19,855 nucleotides of DNA from JACZST01 sp964195155 (lineage in GTDB: Bacteria; Actinomycetota; Acidimicrobiia; Spongiisociales; UBA5794): contig CAXMOP010000111.1 of NCBI GenBank assembly GCA_964195155.1, positions 1-19,855 on the forward strand. Reading direction: 5' to 3'. The number at the start of each line of letters is the position of its first letter. Positions within the stretch are counted from its first letter, which is position 1. The notes beneath the pieces were generated by a model that saw only the letters and a program-made list of their open reading frames with translations, did no database searches and was not told the origin of the DNA. This document shows positions 5,938-13,670 of the stretch, one piece after another. The translations under genes were made by a program, and so were the position numbers.

Positions 5938-8271
5938 CTACTTGCCGGACTCGAACTCGTCCTCGAACGAAACGACCGTGCGCGCGGCCTTGCCGGAACC
6001 CTGTGAGGCTCCGACCTTCTCCGTCTGACGCTTCGGTTCACGCTCATCGCTCTTGGTGTCGGTGTCGTCGTCGCTCGATGTCTCGGCTGCCGGTGCAGGC
6101 TCCCGCTCTTCCGGAGCTTCGGACGCTCCCGCATCCGCCATTTCCAGACTGACCTTGTCACGGTCGTCGATCTCGCGGACCACGACCTTGACCTTGTCAC
6201 CAAGAGACAAGACGTCCTCAACCCTGTCGATGCGCTTTCCGCCGCCAATCTTCGAGATATGCAGCAGGCCGTCACGTCCGGGGAGGATGTTGACGAACGC
6301 ACCGAACTTGGTGATGTTCACCACCTCACCGTCGTAGACCTCGCCGACCTTGGCCTCCGGCGGATAGCCGATGGCCAGGATCCGCTCCTTGGCCAGCTCC
6401 AACGATGCCGTGTCGGGGGCGCCGACGCGGATGGTTCCGTCGTCGTCGATCTCGATCTGAGCGCCGGTCTCTTCCTCGAGCTCGCGGATGGTCTTGCCCT
6501 TGGGACCGATGACCTCACCGATCTTGTCCTTGGGAACCGTGACCGCCTCGATCTTCGGCGCCGTGGGAGCAAGCTCCTTGCGGGGCTCGGGAAGCACCGC
6601 CGTCATCTCGCCGAGGATGAACTGGCGCGCTTGGTGCGCCTGATCCATGGCATCGACGAGCACCTGGGCCGGGAGGCCCTCGATCTTGGTGTCCATCTGG
6701 AGGGCGGTGATCATGTTCTCGGTGCCGGCCACCTTGAAGTCCATGTCACCAAGTGCATCCTCTGCTCCGAGGATGTCGGTCAACGTGACGAACTGGCCGT
6801 CCTGATGGATCAGCCCCATGGCGATTCCCGCCACCGGGGCGGCGATCGGAACGCCTGCGTCCATGAGCGAAAGGCTCGACCCGCAGACCGACGCCATCGA
6901 GGACGAACCGTTGGACATCAACACTTCCGACACGAGCCGGAAGGCATAGGGGAAGTCCTCATCGTTCGGGATCACCGGCAGCAACGCCTTCTCGGCGAGA
7001 GCACCGTGCCCGATCTCCCGGCGCTTCGGCCCACGCATGAAGCCGGCCTCGCCGGTGGCGAACGGCGGCATGTTGTAGTGGTGCATGTAGCGCTTGGACT
7101 CTTCGGGCGAGATGGTGTCCAACATCTGGTCCATCTTCAGCATCCCGAGCGTCGTGACGTTGAGCACCTGGGTCTCGCCGCGCTGGAACAGACCGGAGCC
7201 GTGTGCCTGGGGGACCATGCCCACCTTGACGCTGATGTCGCGGATGTCGGTGAGGCCGCGTCCGTCGAGACGGACACTGTCTGCGACGACCCGCTTGCGC
7301 ATGACGTCCTTCTGGACGCTGCGGTAGGCCTTGGAGGCCGCCTTCTGCGCATCGGCGTCGTCCTCGTCGAGGTCGAGCGCTTCGAGCGTCTCTTCCTTGG
7401 CGGTCGCCTCGGCTGCCAGACGCTCCTGCTTGTCCGCAATCGTGCCCATCGCCTCGAGCTTGGGCCGGGCAATCGCGTCGACAGCGGCGAACTGCTCGTC
7501 GGTGTAGTCGACGTTGATCGGCCACTCGTACTCGACGGCCGGTCCGACCTGCTCGAGCAGCTCGAGCTGCATGTCGATCAACGTGGCGATGTGGCCTTTG
7601 GCCTCTTCGAGCCCGCGGGCAACCGTGGCCTCGTCGCTGGCCTGTGCGCCGGCCTCGACCAGGCGATAGCCGTGCTCGGTGGCACCGGCCTCCACCATGG
7701 CGATGTCGACCTCTCCGTCATCGTTCTTCTTACCGGCGACGACGAGGTCGAAGACGGCGTCTTCGAGCTGCTCGAAGGTCGGGAAGGCCACCCAGACCCC
7801 GTCGATGAGCCCGAGGCGCACCGCGCCGATCGGCCCTTCGAAGGGAAGCGAGCTCAGCGTCAACGCCCCGGAGGCGCCGTTGAGGGCGGCCACGTCGTAT
7901 GGGTTCTCCTGGTCGGCGGAAATGACCGTGCCAACGACGTGGGTGTCGTTCATGTAGCCGTCTGCAAAGTTTGGTCGCAGCGGACGGTCGATGAGCCGGC
8001 AAGTCAGGATCGCCTTCTCTGTGGCGCGTCCTTCCCTGCGGAAGAACGAGCCGGGAATGCGCCCGACGGCGTAGTGACGCTCCTCGATGTCAATCGTGAG
8101 CGGGAAGAAATCGGCGCCTCCGCGCGGCCGTTTCGAGCCGGTTGCGGTGACGAGGACTTCGGTGTTTCCGACGCGTACCAGTACGGCACCGTCGGCTAGT
8201 TGTGCAAGCTCGCCGGCGCGGAATTCGACTTCCACGTCCCCGACGAGCCCGCGAATGGCAGTCTCAGCCAA
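5938..8271 (-). CDS. pnp: Polyribonucleotide nucleotidyltransferase (PNPase)
   Basis: A 777-residue PNPase, the trimeric phosphorolytic 3'-5' exoribonuclease of mRNA decay. It shows the first RNase PH domain (FFPLTIDIEERHYAVGRIPG, then FFRREGR), a helical linker, and the second RNase PH domain from about residue 334 (RLDGRGLTDIR, GSGLFQRGETQ, GDMDFKVAGT). A KH domain (575-635, with GPKGK), an S1 domain (640-713) and an acidic tail follow. I prefer the TTG at 8269-8271, with AAAGGAG 9 nt upstream, because the product then starts MAETAIRG like typical PNPases. An in-frame ATG at 8346 would add 25 non-conserved residues, and a weaker GAGAGG precedes it. The SD and TTG sit within a 9-bp inverted repeat. 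rpsO lies 149 bp upstream of the TTG. Confidence 0.95.
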   Translation of the reverse strand: MAETAIRGLVGDVEVEFRAGELAQLADGAVLVRVGNTEVLVTATGSKRPRGGADFFPLTIDIEERHYAVGRIPGSFFRREGRATEKAILTCRLIDRPLRPNFADGYMNDTHVVGTVISADQENPYDVAALNGASGALTLSSLPFEGPIGAVRLGLIDGVWVAFPTFEQLEDAVFDLVVAGKKNDDGEVDIAMVEAGATEHGYRLVEAGAQASDEATVARGLEEAKGHIATLIDMQLELLEQVGPAVEYEWPINVDYTDEQFAAVDAIARPKLEAMGTIADKQERLAAEATAKEETLEALDLDEDDADAQKAASKAYRSVQKDVMRKRVVADSVRLDGRGLTDIRDISVKVGMVPQAHGSGLFQRGETQVLNVTTLGMLKMDQMLDTISPEESKRYMHHYNMPPFATGEAGFMRGPKRREIGHGALAEKALLPVIPNDEDFPYAFRLVSEVLMSNGSSSMASVCGSSLSLMDAGVPIAAPVAGIAMGLIHQDGQFVTLTDILGAEDALGDMDFKVAGTENMITALQMDTKIEGLPAQVLVDAMDQAHQARQFILGEMTAVLPEPRKELAPTAPKIEAVTVPKDKIGEVIGPKGKTIRELEEETGAQIEIDDDGTIRVGAPDTASLELAKERILAIGYPPEAKVGEVYDGEVVNITKFGAFVNILPGRDGLLHISKIGGGKRIDRVEDVLSLGDKVKVVVREIDDRDKVSLEMADAGASEAPEEREPAPAAETSSDDDTDTKSDEREPKRQTEKVGASQGSGKAARTVVSFEDEFESGK

Positions 8272-8305
8272 TTGGATCTTCTCCTTTGTCAGCAGACCAA
8301 TTGGC
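8267..8305 (-). promoter_or_regulatory. Inverted repeat enclosing the pnp ribosome binding site and start
   Basis: In the transcript, GCCAATTGG (plus 8297-8305) can pair perfectly with CCAATTGGC (plus 8267-8275). The result is a 9-bp stem with a 21-nt loop. The loop carries AAGGAG (plus 8281-8286), and the TTG start codon (8269-8271) is inside the 3' arm. Each arm also contains the self-complementary CCAATTGG. The structure is seen in the sequence; a role in controlling pnp translation is inferred, in line with the known post-transcriptional autoregulation of pnp in other bacteria. Confidence 0.55.
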
Positions 8306-8391
8306 AGTAGGGGGGTCTCGGCGGGCGCCCTATGGGAACCCGTCATTGCCGAGGCCTCTCTACTGACAACTGGATCTACCGCTGTGTGTTG

Positions 8392-8410
8392 TCCGCCCCT
8401 CGTGGGCGGA
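8392..8410 (-). terminator. Hairpin in the rpsO-pnp intergenic region
   Basis: TCCGCCC (8392-8398) and GGGCGGA (8404-8410) form a 7-bp stem with a 5-nt loop, 10 bp downstream of the rpsO stop codon. In the transcript no U-run follows (the next bases are CAACACAC), so it is a poor intrinsic terminator. It is more likely an mRNA-processing or stabilising hairpin. The rpsO-pnp spacer carries RNase III and terminator hairpins in other bacteria. Confidence 0.45.
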
Positions 8411-8420
8411 TCCGTCTGCG

Positions 8421-8681
8421 TTATCTACGCAGTTCCAGTGTCGCGATGAGCGAACGGTACCGCTCAACATCGGTGTCTTCGAGGTACCGGAGCAGTCGCC
8501 TGCGCTTGCCGACCATCATCAACAGCCCTCTTCGGCTGTGGTGATCTTTCGTGTGCGTCTTGAGGTGGTCGGTCAGATGATTGATACGCTCGGTGAGCAA
8601 CGCAACCTGGACCTCCGGAGACCCGGTGTCTGTTGCATCCTTGCCGAACGATTCGACAACGGATTGGCTGTCTTTAGCCAT
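8421..8681 (-). CDS. rpsO: 30S ribosomal protein S15
   Basis: An 86-residue S15, the primary 16S rRNA-binding protein that organises the central domain of the small subunit. Conserved segments are DTGSPEVQVALLTERINHL, HTKDHHSRRGLLMMVGKRR and DVERYRSLI. Length and C-terminus (LELRR) are normal. The ATG at 8679-8681 gives the usual start (MAKDSQSVVESF); the preceding AAGAAAGA is a weak ribosome binding site. The longer open frame upstream has no homology. A putative promoter and a leader hairpin lie upstream, suggesting rpsO-pnp can be transcribed independently of the long operon before it. Confidence 0.96.
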   Translation of the reverse strand: MAKDSQSVVESFGKDATDTGSPEVQVALLTERINHLTDHLKTHTKDHHSRRGLLMMVGKRRRLLRYLEDTDVERYRSLIATLELRR

Positions 8682-8724
8682 GTCGTCTTTCTTGCGCGAA
8701 GGTCTTTCCCTCACGAGGTAGAAG

Positions 8725-8772
8725 CGGGCGAACGCCCGACACGGGAGCATAGCAGCCGGCGGTTGTAGTCGA
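8725..8772 (-). promoter_or_regulatory. Putative rpsO promoter and leader hairpin
   Basis: On the minus strand TCGACT (plus 8767-8772) and TATGCT (plus 8746-8751) resemble -35 and -10 elements, although the 15-bp spacer is short. Just downstream, CGGGCG and CGCCCG (plus 8725-8738) form a compact hairpin in the predicted leader. S15 commonly binds its own leader in other bacteria, but I cannot identify a known S15-binding class here. Confidence 0.3.
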
Positions 8773-8781
8773 TGGCGGTGT

Positions 8782-9267
8782 TCAGACCAGGCAGGTGCCT
8801 GCGGGAATCACCGCGCCAAGCTCGCCAAGGAGACGAATCAGCTCGCTGCATGCGTCCCACGCCTCTCGGAGGACCGGGCGGATGTCTGGATCGTTGGCAA
8901 TATGGGCGATCTCAATGTCATCGACGTCGGTGCCGTGGTGCTGGAGATAGCTCGCCACGGCTTCCTGCACCGCATCGAAGAGGACCAGCAGCTCGGCGTG
9001 GGTATCTTCAAGCTCGGGTGGCGGCTGCATCGAGCGCATCTCATTCAGGCCGTTCTCCACGACCGCGAAAGTACCGGCCACCCTGACGTTGGAGCCTCCG
9101 ACCGGGAAGTCATCCTCCGGTACCGGCGCTTCCATGATCTCGAGGAGTCGCGCGGCGTAGGCGTCCACGGTCAGCTCGGATTCCTGCTCGCTTCCCGAGC
9201 ATGCGCTGGCAACCAAGGCGACGGCGAGCACGCAAACTGCGAACGCGACGAGGGACTGCTTCGACAC
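8782..9267 (-). CDS. Putative small secreted lipoprotein, unknown function
   Basis: About 161 residues. The N-terminus is a lipoprotein signal: SKQSLVAFAVCVLAVALVASAC, with a lipobox-like VASAC and Cys23 as the expected lipidated residue. The mature part is acidic and helical, with MRSMQPPPELEDTHAELLVLF in the middle and two further cysteines near the C-terminus (DACSEL and AGTCLV) that could form a disulfide. I recognise no named family; the PPPEL-x3-HAELL pattern is reminiscent of small actinobacterial lipoproteins of unknown role. The start is uncertain. The GTG at 9265-9267 gives a normal signal peptide but lacks a clear ribosome binding site; a longer frame from an ATG at 9369 would overlap the hydrolase gene. 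It is probably co-transcribed with the DUF1023 hydrolase 58 bp upstream. Confidence 0.6.
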   Translation of the reverse strand: MSKQSLVAFAVCVLAVALVASACSGSEQESELTVDAYAARLLEIMEAPVPEDDFPVGGSNVRVAGTFAVVENGLNEMRSMQPPPELEDTHAELLVLFDAVQEAVASYLQHHGTDVDDIEIAHIANDPDIRPVLREAWDACSELIRLLGELGAVIPAGTCLV

Positions 9268-9325
9268 CGCCGCACCGTATGAGCCTTCCGCCGCCGATCC
9301 CCCCTCATTGTCGGCTATCCGACGG

Positions 9326-10420
9326 TCACGGTGTCTTGCCGGCAACCACCTCGGCAATCGGCCGAACATTGTCTACCGAGTCGAAATATTCCGCGTGACC
9401 GAAATCACCGCTGTCGAGGACGGTGGCACCAAACCGCTCCGCCGTGGGGTCCAGCCCGTGGGTGAGTTGGTCGGTGACCCTGGCATAGGCAACGGCCGCA
9501 GGAGGTGCCAACACCGGGCCGAGGAATGGAAGAAGCAAGGCCGTTTCCAAGGGCGGAACATTGTTAATGACGTCTCCACCGGATTGAATTGCATACACGT
9601 CGTCGAGGTTGAGGTCGTCAGCGCGACTCACCCCCACCCCCGGGCTGCCGACGAACACCACTCGATCGACATGCTCGGCGAGCCGATCACCGGAGAGGGC
9701 ATGTCCAACCACGGTGGAGCCGTAACTATGCGCGACAATCGTGACGTCGGCATGATCGAGGTCGAGGCTGTCCACGAATTCGGTGAGCGCGACGCTGCCG
9801 ATCCGGGCCTTGGTGTCCATGGTCGCACTGTCGGGACCGAACGGATCACCGATATCGATGATCTCGTCGGGTGCGTCGAACGGAAGGGCATAGATCACCG
9901 CCACCGTGTCGCCACCGGCCGCCTGCGTGGCCGCCTGTCGCAGGATGCGGGCACGCTCGAGGTTGACGCTGGTGCCCATCAGATCGGCGCCCGTGCCGGG
10001 TACGTAAATGGCGATGTGCTCGGCGTCTGCCGGACCGATTCGCACGGCGATCCGCCCATCGTGGCCCGGCTCCAGGAGCAGGACCTCCTCGCCCGGGTGG
10101 ATTCCCAGGATGGCTGCCAGGTCACCGTCGTAACTGCGGCCCGGTTCGTTGACGGCGCCATGGCTCTCCCCGGCGCGCCGCTTGTGCAGCCTCCCGGAGG
10201 CCAATCCGGCTAACGCGCCGGCTGCCGCGGCCATACCGCCAAGGCCTGCCGCGGGGGGCGGGATCGGTGCGGTGAATGGGCGAGGCACCGAGACCACCCG
10301 CGGCCGATTGGCAACCAGACCGAGTCCGTCACCGGGGCTGTCGACCTCTTGAGATGGGTCCGGCGGCGGCGGAACCGCGGTGCCGAGCACGATGAGGAGA
10401 ATCGAGAGGGCGCTGATCAT
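9326..10420 (-). CDS. DUF1023-family alpha/beta hydrolase, membrane-anchored or secreted
   Basis: A 364-residue protein with a DUF1023 (Abhydrolase_8) fold. Core motifs are HIAIYVPGTGADL, then the nucleophile elbow VAHSYGSTVVG (Ser232), IQSGGDVIN (candidate Asp283) and FGHAEYFD (candidate His342). Together they form a plausible Ser-Asp-His triad. The N-terminus (MISALSILLIVLGTAV) is a signal or anchor, followed by a Pro-rich stretch and a second Gly/Ala-rich hydrophobic segment (about 59-77). An extracytoplasmic location is therefore likely. The ATG at 10418-10420 has GGAAGG 4 nt upstream. DUF1023 proteins in actinobacteria are often cell-envelope esterases or occur beside WXG100-type genes; none is seen here. 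Substrate unknown. With the following lipoprotein it interrupts the usual ribF-rpsO order. Confidence 0.8.
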   Translation of the reverse strand: MISALSILLIVLGTAVPPPPDPSQEVDSPGDGLGLVANRPRVVSVPRPFTAPIPPPAAGLGGMAAAAGALAGLASGRLHKRRAGESHGAVNEPGRSYDGDLAAILGIHPGEEVLLLEPGHDGRIAVRIGPADAEHIAIYVPGTGADLMGTSVNLERARILRQAATQAAGGDTVAVIYALPFDAPDEIIDIGDPFGPDSATMDTKARIGSVALTEFVDSLDLDHADVTIVAHSYGSTVVGHALSGDRLAEHVDRVVFVGSPGVGVSRADDLNLDDVYAIQSGGDVINNVPPLETALLLPFLGPVLAPPAAVAYARVTDQLTHGLDPTAERFGATVLDSGDFGHAEYFDSVDNVRPIAEVVAGKTP

Positions 10421-10458
10421 GCTGCCTTCCGGGGTCGGGGGGAAGGCGGGACACCTCA

Positions 10459-10487
10459 ACCATGGAGGATGGAGAAGCCGCAGTCAA
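10459..10487 (-). promoter_or_regulatory. Candidate promoter of the DUF1023 hydrolase gene
   Basis: On the minus strand TTGACT (plus 10482-10487) is a good -35 element, followed after 17 bp by a weak -10 candidate CATGGT (plus 10459-10464). It lies about 40 bp upstream of the hydrolase ATG and in the gap after ribF. This suggests the envelope gene pair has its own transcript. The -10 match is poor. Confidence 0.3.
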
Positions 10488-10523
10488 GAGGCGCGGCCGC
10501 GAAATAATCGGCCCGTTGGGGCG

Positions 10524-11459
10524 CTACGACGTCTGCGTCACCCCGTCGAGGTGTTGAGCGGCAGCCGCGATGTCCGCCCGGATCTGGGTTACCAGGGCGT
10601 CGACGCCATCGAAGCGCTGTTCATCGCGCAGCCTTGCCACGAACTGGACCCCGACTTCCTTGCCGGCAAGCTCGTAGTCGCCCTCGAGAATGTGGACTTC
10701 GAGCACCTCGGCATCGCCTCCGAATGTGGGGCGCACGCCCAGGTTCGCCACCGCGGGCAGGGTGACGCCGTCGATTTCGGCACGGACGACATACACGCCC
10801 CGTGATGGCACGGCGAGTCGATCCGGGAACGAGATATTGGCAGTCGGCACACCGATCGTGGCGCCTCTTCCCTCGCCGGGAACGACCACCCCTTTGATGA
10901 CATGCGGTCGCCCGAGCAGCGTGGCGGCACGTTCCACGGCACCGGCAGCGATCGCCTCGCGAATCGCGGTAGATCGGATCTCCGTGCCGTCTTCACGGAG
11001 AATCGGCACGATCATGACACCGAAACCGTGCGGCCGCCCGAGCTCTTCGAGGGTCTCGGTCGAGCCTCGTGCCCGGTTTCCAAATCGGAAGTCCTCGCCG
11101 ACGGCAACGAACTTCGCGTTCAGGCCGTCGACGAGCACGCGTTGCACAAAGCCCTCTGCGGACATCTCGACCATGGCGTCATCGAAGTCGAGCACCGCGA
11201 TCCGATCCACACCGGCCTCGTGGAGAAGCCGCAACCGCTCCCGGAGTGGAGTGAGCAGGAGCGGGGCACCACGGTCGGAGAGCACCTCGGCGGGGTGCGT
11301 GCCAAACGTCAATGCCACCTTCGTTGCCACGGGGGCTTCATCGAGTGCGGCCAACACGCGGCGGTGGCCGCGGTGGACGCCGTCGAACACCCCGATCGCG
11401 ACTGCCGAGCCGTCCGCTGGAGGATCCCATGTCTCGGGCGGACCCTGATCGATGATCAT
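10524..11459 (-). CDS. ribF: Bifunctional riboflavin kinase / FAD synthetase
   Basis: A 311-residue RibF that phosphorylates riboflavin to FMN and adenylylates FMN to FAD. The N-terminal nucleotidyltransferase domain shows GVFDGVHRGH (23-32), GEDFRFG (121-127) and STAIRE (163-168). The C-terminal kinase domain shows GVPTANISFP (PTAN at 205-208), GVYVVRA, NLGVRPTFGG and EVHILEGDYEL. The ATG overlaps the truB stop codon (ATGA at 11456-11459), with GGAGG 9 nt upstream, so translation is coupled. The open frame continues upstream through truB only as a shadow. A short GC hairpin followed by an AT-rich stretch (plus 10502-10522) after the stop may be a weak terminator. Confidence 0.95.
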   Translation of the reverse strand: MIIDQGPPETWDPPADGSAVAIGVFDGVHRGHRRVLAALDEAPVATKVALTFGTHPAEVLSDRGAPLLLTPLRERLRLLHEAGVDRIAVLDFDDAMVEMSAEGFVQRVLVDGLNAKFVAVGEDFRFGNRARGSTETLEELGRPHGFGVMIVPILREDGTEIRSTAIREAIAAGAVERAATLLGRPHVIKGVVVPGEGRGATIGVPTANISFPDRLAVPSRGVYVVRAEIDGVTLPAVANLGVRPTFGGDAEVLEVHILEGDYELAGKEVGVQFVARLRDEQRFDGVDALVTQIRADIAAAAQHLDGVTQTS

Positions 11460-12349
11460 GCGGTGACGACCTCCGCCTTGACCGTTGAGCCATCCACCCG
11501 GTACACGCCGAGCAAGGCGTCGGCTTCGAGGAGCCGGACCAGACTCCCGTCGGGGGCATCCACAGTGGTCGCCGGGATCGCGGCGCCGCTGCGCACGGCG
11601 TGGGCGAACTCCGCATTCAGCGAGAACCCCGGGAGGTCCCCGAGGGCGTCGGCAGGTGAGATCACGAGCTTGTCGACCTCGCCCGCCGCGGCGGCGGCGA
11701 CGATTGTCTCCACTTGAGGGGCGTGGGCGACATCGAGCGACCCGTTGCGCATTCGGCGCAGTTCGGACAGATGCGCTCGACCGCCGAGGGCTCGGGCCAT
11801 GTCGTCTGCCAGGGTGCGCACGTAGGTGCCCGCGCCGCACCGGACCCGAAACCGGACCTCCGGATAGTTCGACGGGGCGATGTCGAGCAGCTCGAGCTCG
11901 TAGATGTCGACGGTACGGGCCTCCCGCTCGACGACCTTGCCCTCTCGTGCCAGCTCGTACAGCCGCCTGCCTTCGACCTTGCGCGCCGAAACCATCGGCG
12001 GGACCTGCAGGATGCGACCGGTAAAGCGCTCGAATACCGGTGCCAGATCCTTCTCGGTGACGGGGAGCGGCGCTCGGTCGATGACCCCTCCGTCGGCATC
12101 GAGGGTGTCGGTTGCGACCCCGAACACCGCCGTCGCCTCGTACACCTTTGGGAACGTCTGGGCGAACCTGAGCAATCGCGTGCTCTTGCCCAGGCCGAGC
12201 ACCAGCAACCCGGTTGCCATCGGGTCGAGCGTGCCGGCATGGCCGACCTTGCCGCCGATCGTTCCCCTGACCTTGGCGACCACGTCGTGACTCGTCCACC
12301 CCCGCTCCTTGTCTACAAGCAGGAACCCGGATTCGATGGTGGGGCTCAT
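11456..12349 (-). CDS. truB: tRNA pseudouridine(55) synthase
   Basis: A 297-residue TruB, which isomerises U55 in the T-loop of tRNAs. The catalytic Asp42 is in GHAGTLDPMATGLL. Other family segments are GFLLVDKERGWTSHDVV at the N-terminus, QVPPMVSARKVEGRRLYELAR, and RCGAGTYVRTLADD. The length with the C-terminal region fits actinobacterial TruB. The ATG overlaps the stop codon of the upstream DHH gene by 4 bp (ATGA, 12346-12349), and its own stop overlaps the ribF ATG by 4 bp. The gene is therefore in the middle of a translationally coupled chain. Confidence 0.96.
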   Translation of the reverse strand: MSPTIESGFLLVDKERGWTSHDVVAKVRGTIGGKVGHAGTLDPMATGLLVLGLGKSTRLLRFAQTFPKVYEATAVFGVATDTLDADGGVIDRAPLPVTEKDLAPVFERFTGRILQVPPMVSARKVEGRRLYELAREGKVVEREARTVDIYELELLDIAPSNYPEVRFRVRCGAGTYVRTLADDMARALGGRAHLSELRRMRNGSLDVAHAPQVETIVAAAAAGEVDKLVISPADALGDLPGFSLNAEFAHAVRSGAAIPATTVDAPDGSLVRLLEADALLGVYRVDGSTVKAEVVTA

Positions 12350-13311
12350 CGAAGCAGCTCGGTGATCTTGGCGACGATCTCGTCCGTCGTTTCCTGCGAG
12401 GTGAATCCGGAGGCGTTGTGGTGTCCGCCGCCTCCGAAGGCACCGGCGACGGCAGCAACGTCGACCGCACCTCTCGACCGAAGGCTTCCCTTGATCGTCC
12501 CGGGCTGGGCTTCCTTCATCAGCAGTGTCGTGTCTGCCTCCTCGGCGAGCCGAACCAGGTCGATGAGACCTTCGGTCGCTTCCCAGTCGACTCCGGCGGC
12601 CTTCACATCCTCACCGGTGAGGGTCGACCAAACGAGCCCGGCCTCTTCGTCGAGGACGGCACGCCCCAGTACGGAGGCGACGACCGCAAAGTATCCAAAC
12701 GGTGCTTTCTCGAAGAGGTGTTGTCCGACGGGCGCGGGCTCGACACCGGCGTCGATCAGCTCGGCAGCGATGCGATGGACTTCGGGGCTGGTCGCCGAGT
12801 ACATGAAGCGTCCGGTGTCGGTCACGAGCCCGGTATACAGGGCGGTGGCGATGGGCTCGGTGATCGGCCAGCCGAGCCGCGTCAGCAGCGTGTACACCAG
12901 CTCGGTCGTAGCCGCTGCGGTGGGGTCGATGAGGGCGATGCCGTCGAGATCGCTTCCCGATATGTGGTGGTCGATGATGAGCAGCCGGTCCGCCTTGGCG
13001 ACCGCGGGCCCGGCGCTTCCCAAGCGGCTCAACACACCGGTGTCACAGACGACGGCCAGGTCGAGGTCGCTCGGGATCTCCAACGGTGGCACCAGTACGG
13101 AGCGGTCCAGATAGTCGAACTCCTTGCCGAGGACGAATGGCTCCCCGTACGAGGCAACCGCGCTCTTGCCGGCATTGCGAGCGGCGTGGGCGATTCCGAG
13201 CATCGAGCCGAGGGCGTCGCCGTCGGGACGCACATGACCGACGACGCACAGGGTCTCCGAAGATGACAGCGCCTCGGCTGCCGCGTCCCAGTCAGCTTCT
13301 GTCAACCCCAT
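12346..13311 (-). CDS. nrnA: DHH/DHHA1 phosphoesterase, NrnA-type oligoribonuclease / pAp phosphatase
   Basis: A 321-residue DHH-superfamily phosphoesterase. NrnA proteins degrade nano-RNAs or linear dinucleotides and can dephosphorylate pAp, using two metal ions. Metal ligands are visible in GHVRPDGDALGS (His26, Asp30, Asp32), VVCDTG (Asp90), the DHH triad (114-116) and VTDTGRF (Asp165). The DHHA1 substrate-binding domain has KGSLRSRG and GGGGHHNASGF (293-303). The start at 13309-13311 has GGAGG 4 nt upstream and overlaps the end of rbfA by 10 bp; the stop overlaps truB. Its place between rbfA and truB is the classical one. Which of the reported substrates is physiological cannot be told from sequence. 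Confidence 0.92.
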   Translation of the reverse strand: MGLTEADWDAAAEALSSSETLCVVGHVRPDGDALGSMLGIAHAARNAGKSAVASYGEPFVLGKEFDYLDRSVLVPPLEIPSDLDLAVVCDTGVLSRLGSAGPAVAKADRLLIIDHHISGSDLDGIALIDPTAAATTELVYTLLTRLGWPITEPIATALYTGLVTDTGRFMYSATSPEVHRIAAELIDAGVEPAPVGQHLFEKAPFGYFAVVASVLGRAVLDEEAGLVWSTLTGEDVKAAGVDWEATEGLIDLVRLAEEADTTLLMKEAQPGTIKGSLRSRGAVDVAAVAGAFGGGGHHNASGFTSQETTDEIVAKITELLR

Positions 13312-13670
13312 TCGGCCTCCGCGTCTTCGTCGAGATCCTTGAGCAGCCGATCGATCTTGATCCCCTCGCCAATCGCAGGGTCGATGCGAAAGGTGAGACG
13401 CGGCGTGTACTTCAGCCGGATCTGCCGGGCCGCAACCTCCTGAATATGTGGCGCCGCCCGGCCCAGGGCCTCAGTGGTGGCTTCCTCCTCCTCATCGCTG
13501 CCAAGCACCGAATAGAAGACGTGGGCGGTGCGCAGATCGGGCGACGTGTCGACGCCGGTGATCGTGATGAAACCGACACCTGGATCCTTCAGCGACACGA
13601 CGGCGTCGGCGATCACCTCGCGCAACAGCTCATTGACCTTCCGCATCCGTGGCGACTTGTCCCGCCTCAT
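13302..13670 (-). CDS. rbfA: 30S ribosome-binding factor A
   Basis: A 122-residue RbfA, which binds the immature 30S subunit and helps 16S rRNA 5' maturation and cold adaptation. Family signatures are RMRKVNELLREVIADAV, then KDPGVGFITITGVDTSPDL and TAHVFYSVLG, and the KH-like RLKYTPRLTFRID. The ATG at 13668-13670 overlaps the stop codon of the DUF503 gene by 4 bp (ATGA). A much longer open frame extends upstream, but it is the shadow of the DUF503 gene and infB. Confidence 0.95.
   Translation of the reverse strand: MRRDKSPRMRKVNELLREVIADAVVSLKDPGVGFITITGVDTSPDLRTAHVFYSVLGSDEEEEATTEALGRAAPHIQEVAARQIRLKYTPRLTFRIDPAIGEGIKIDRLLKDLDEDAEAEWG

Noticed and set aside
6259..8199. A 646-codon open frame on the plus strand opposite pnp
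   Set aside because: It is the antisense shadow of a high-G+C gene: the product is rich in His, Arg, Gly and Asp with no family pattern, while the minus-strand frame is an unmistakable PNPase.
11460..12470. Upstream extension of ribF giving a 648-residue protein
   Set aside because: The extra part is a frame-shifted shadow of truB; ribF homology begins at 11459, where an ATGA overlap and a ribosome binding site are present.
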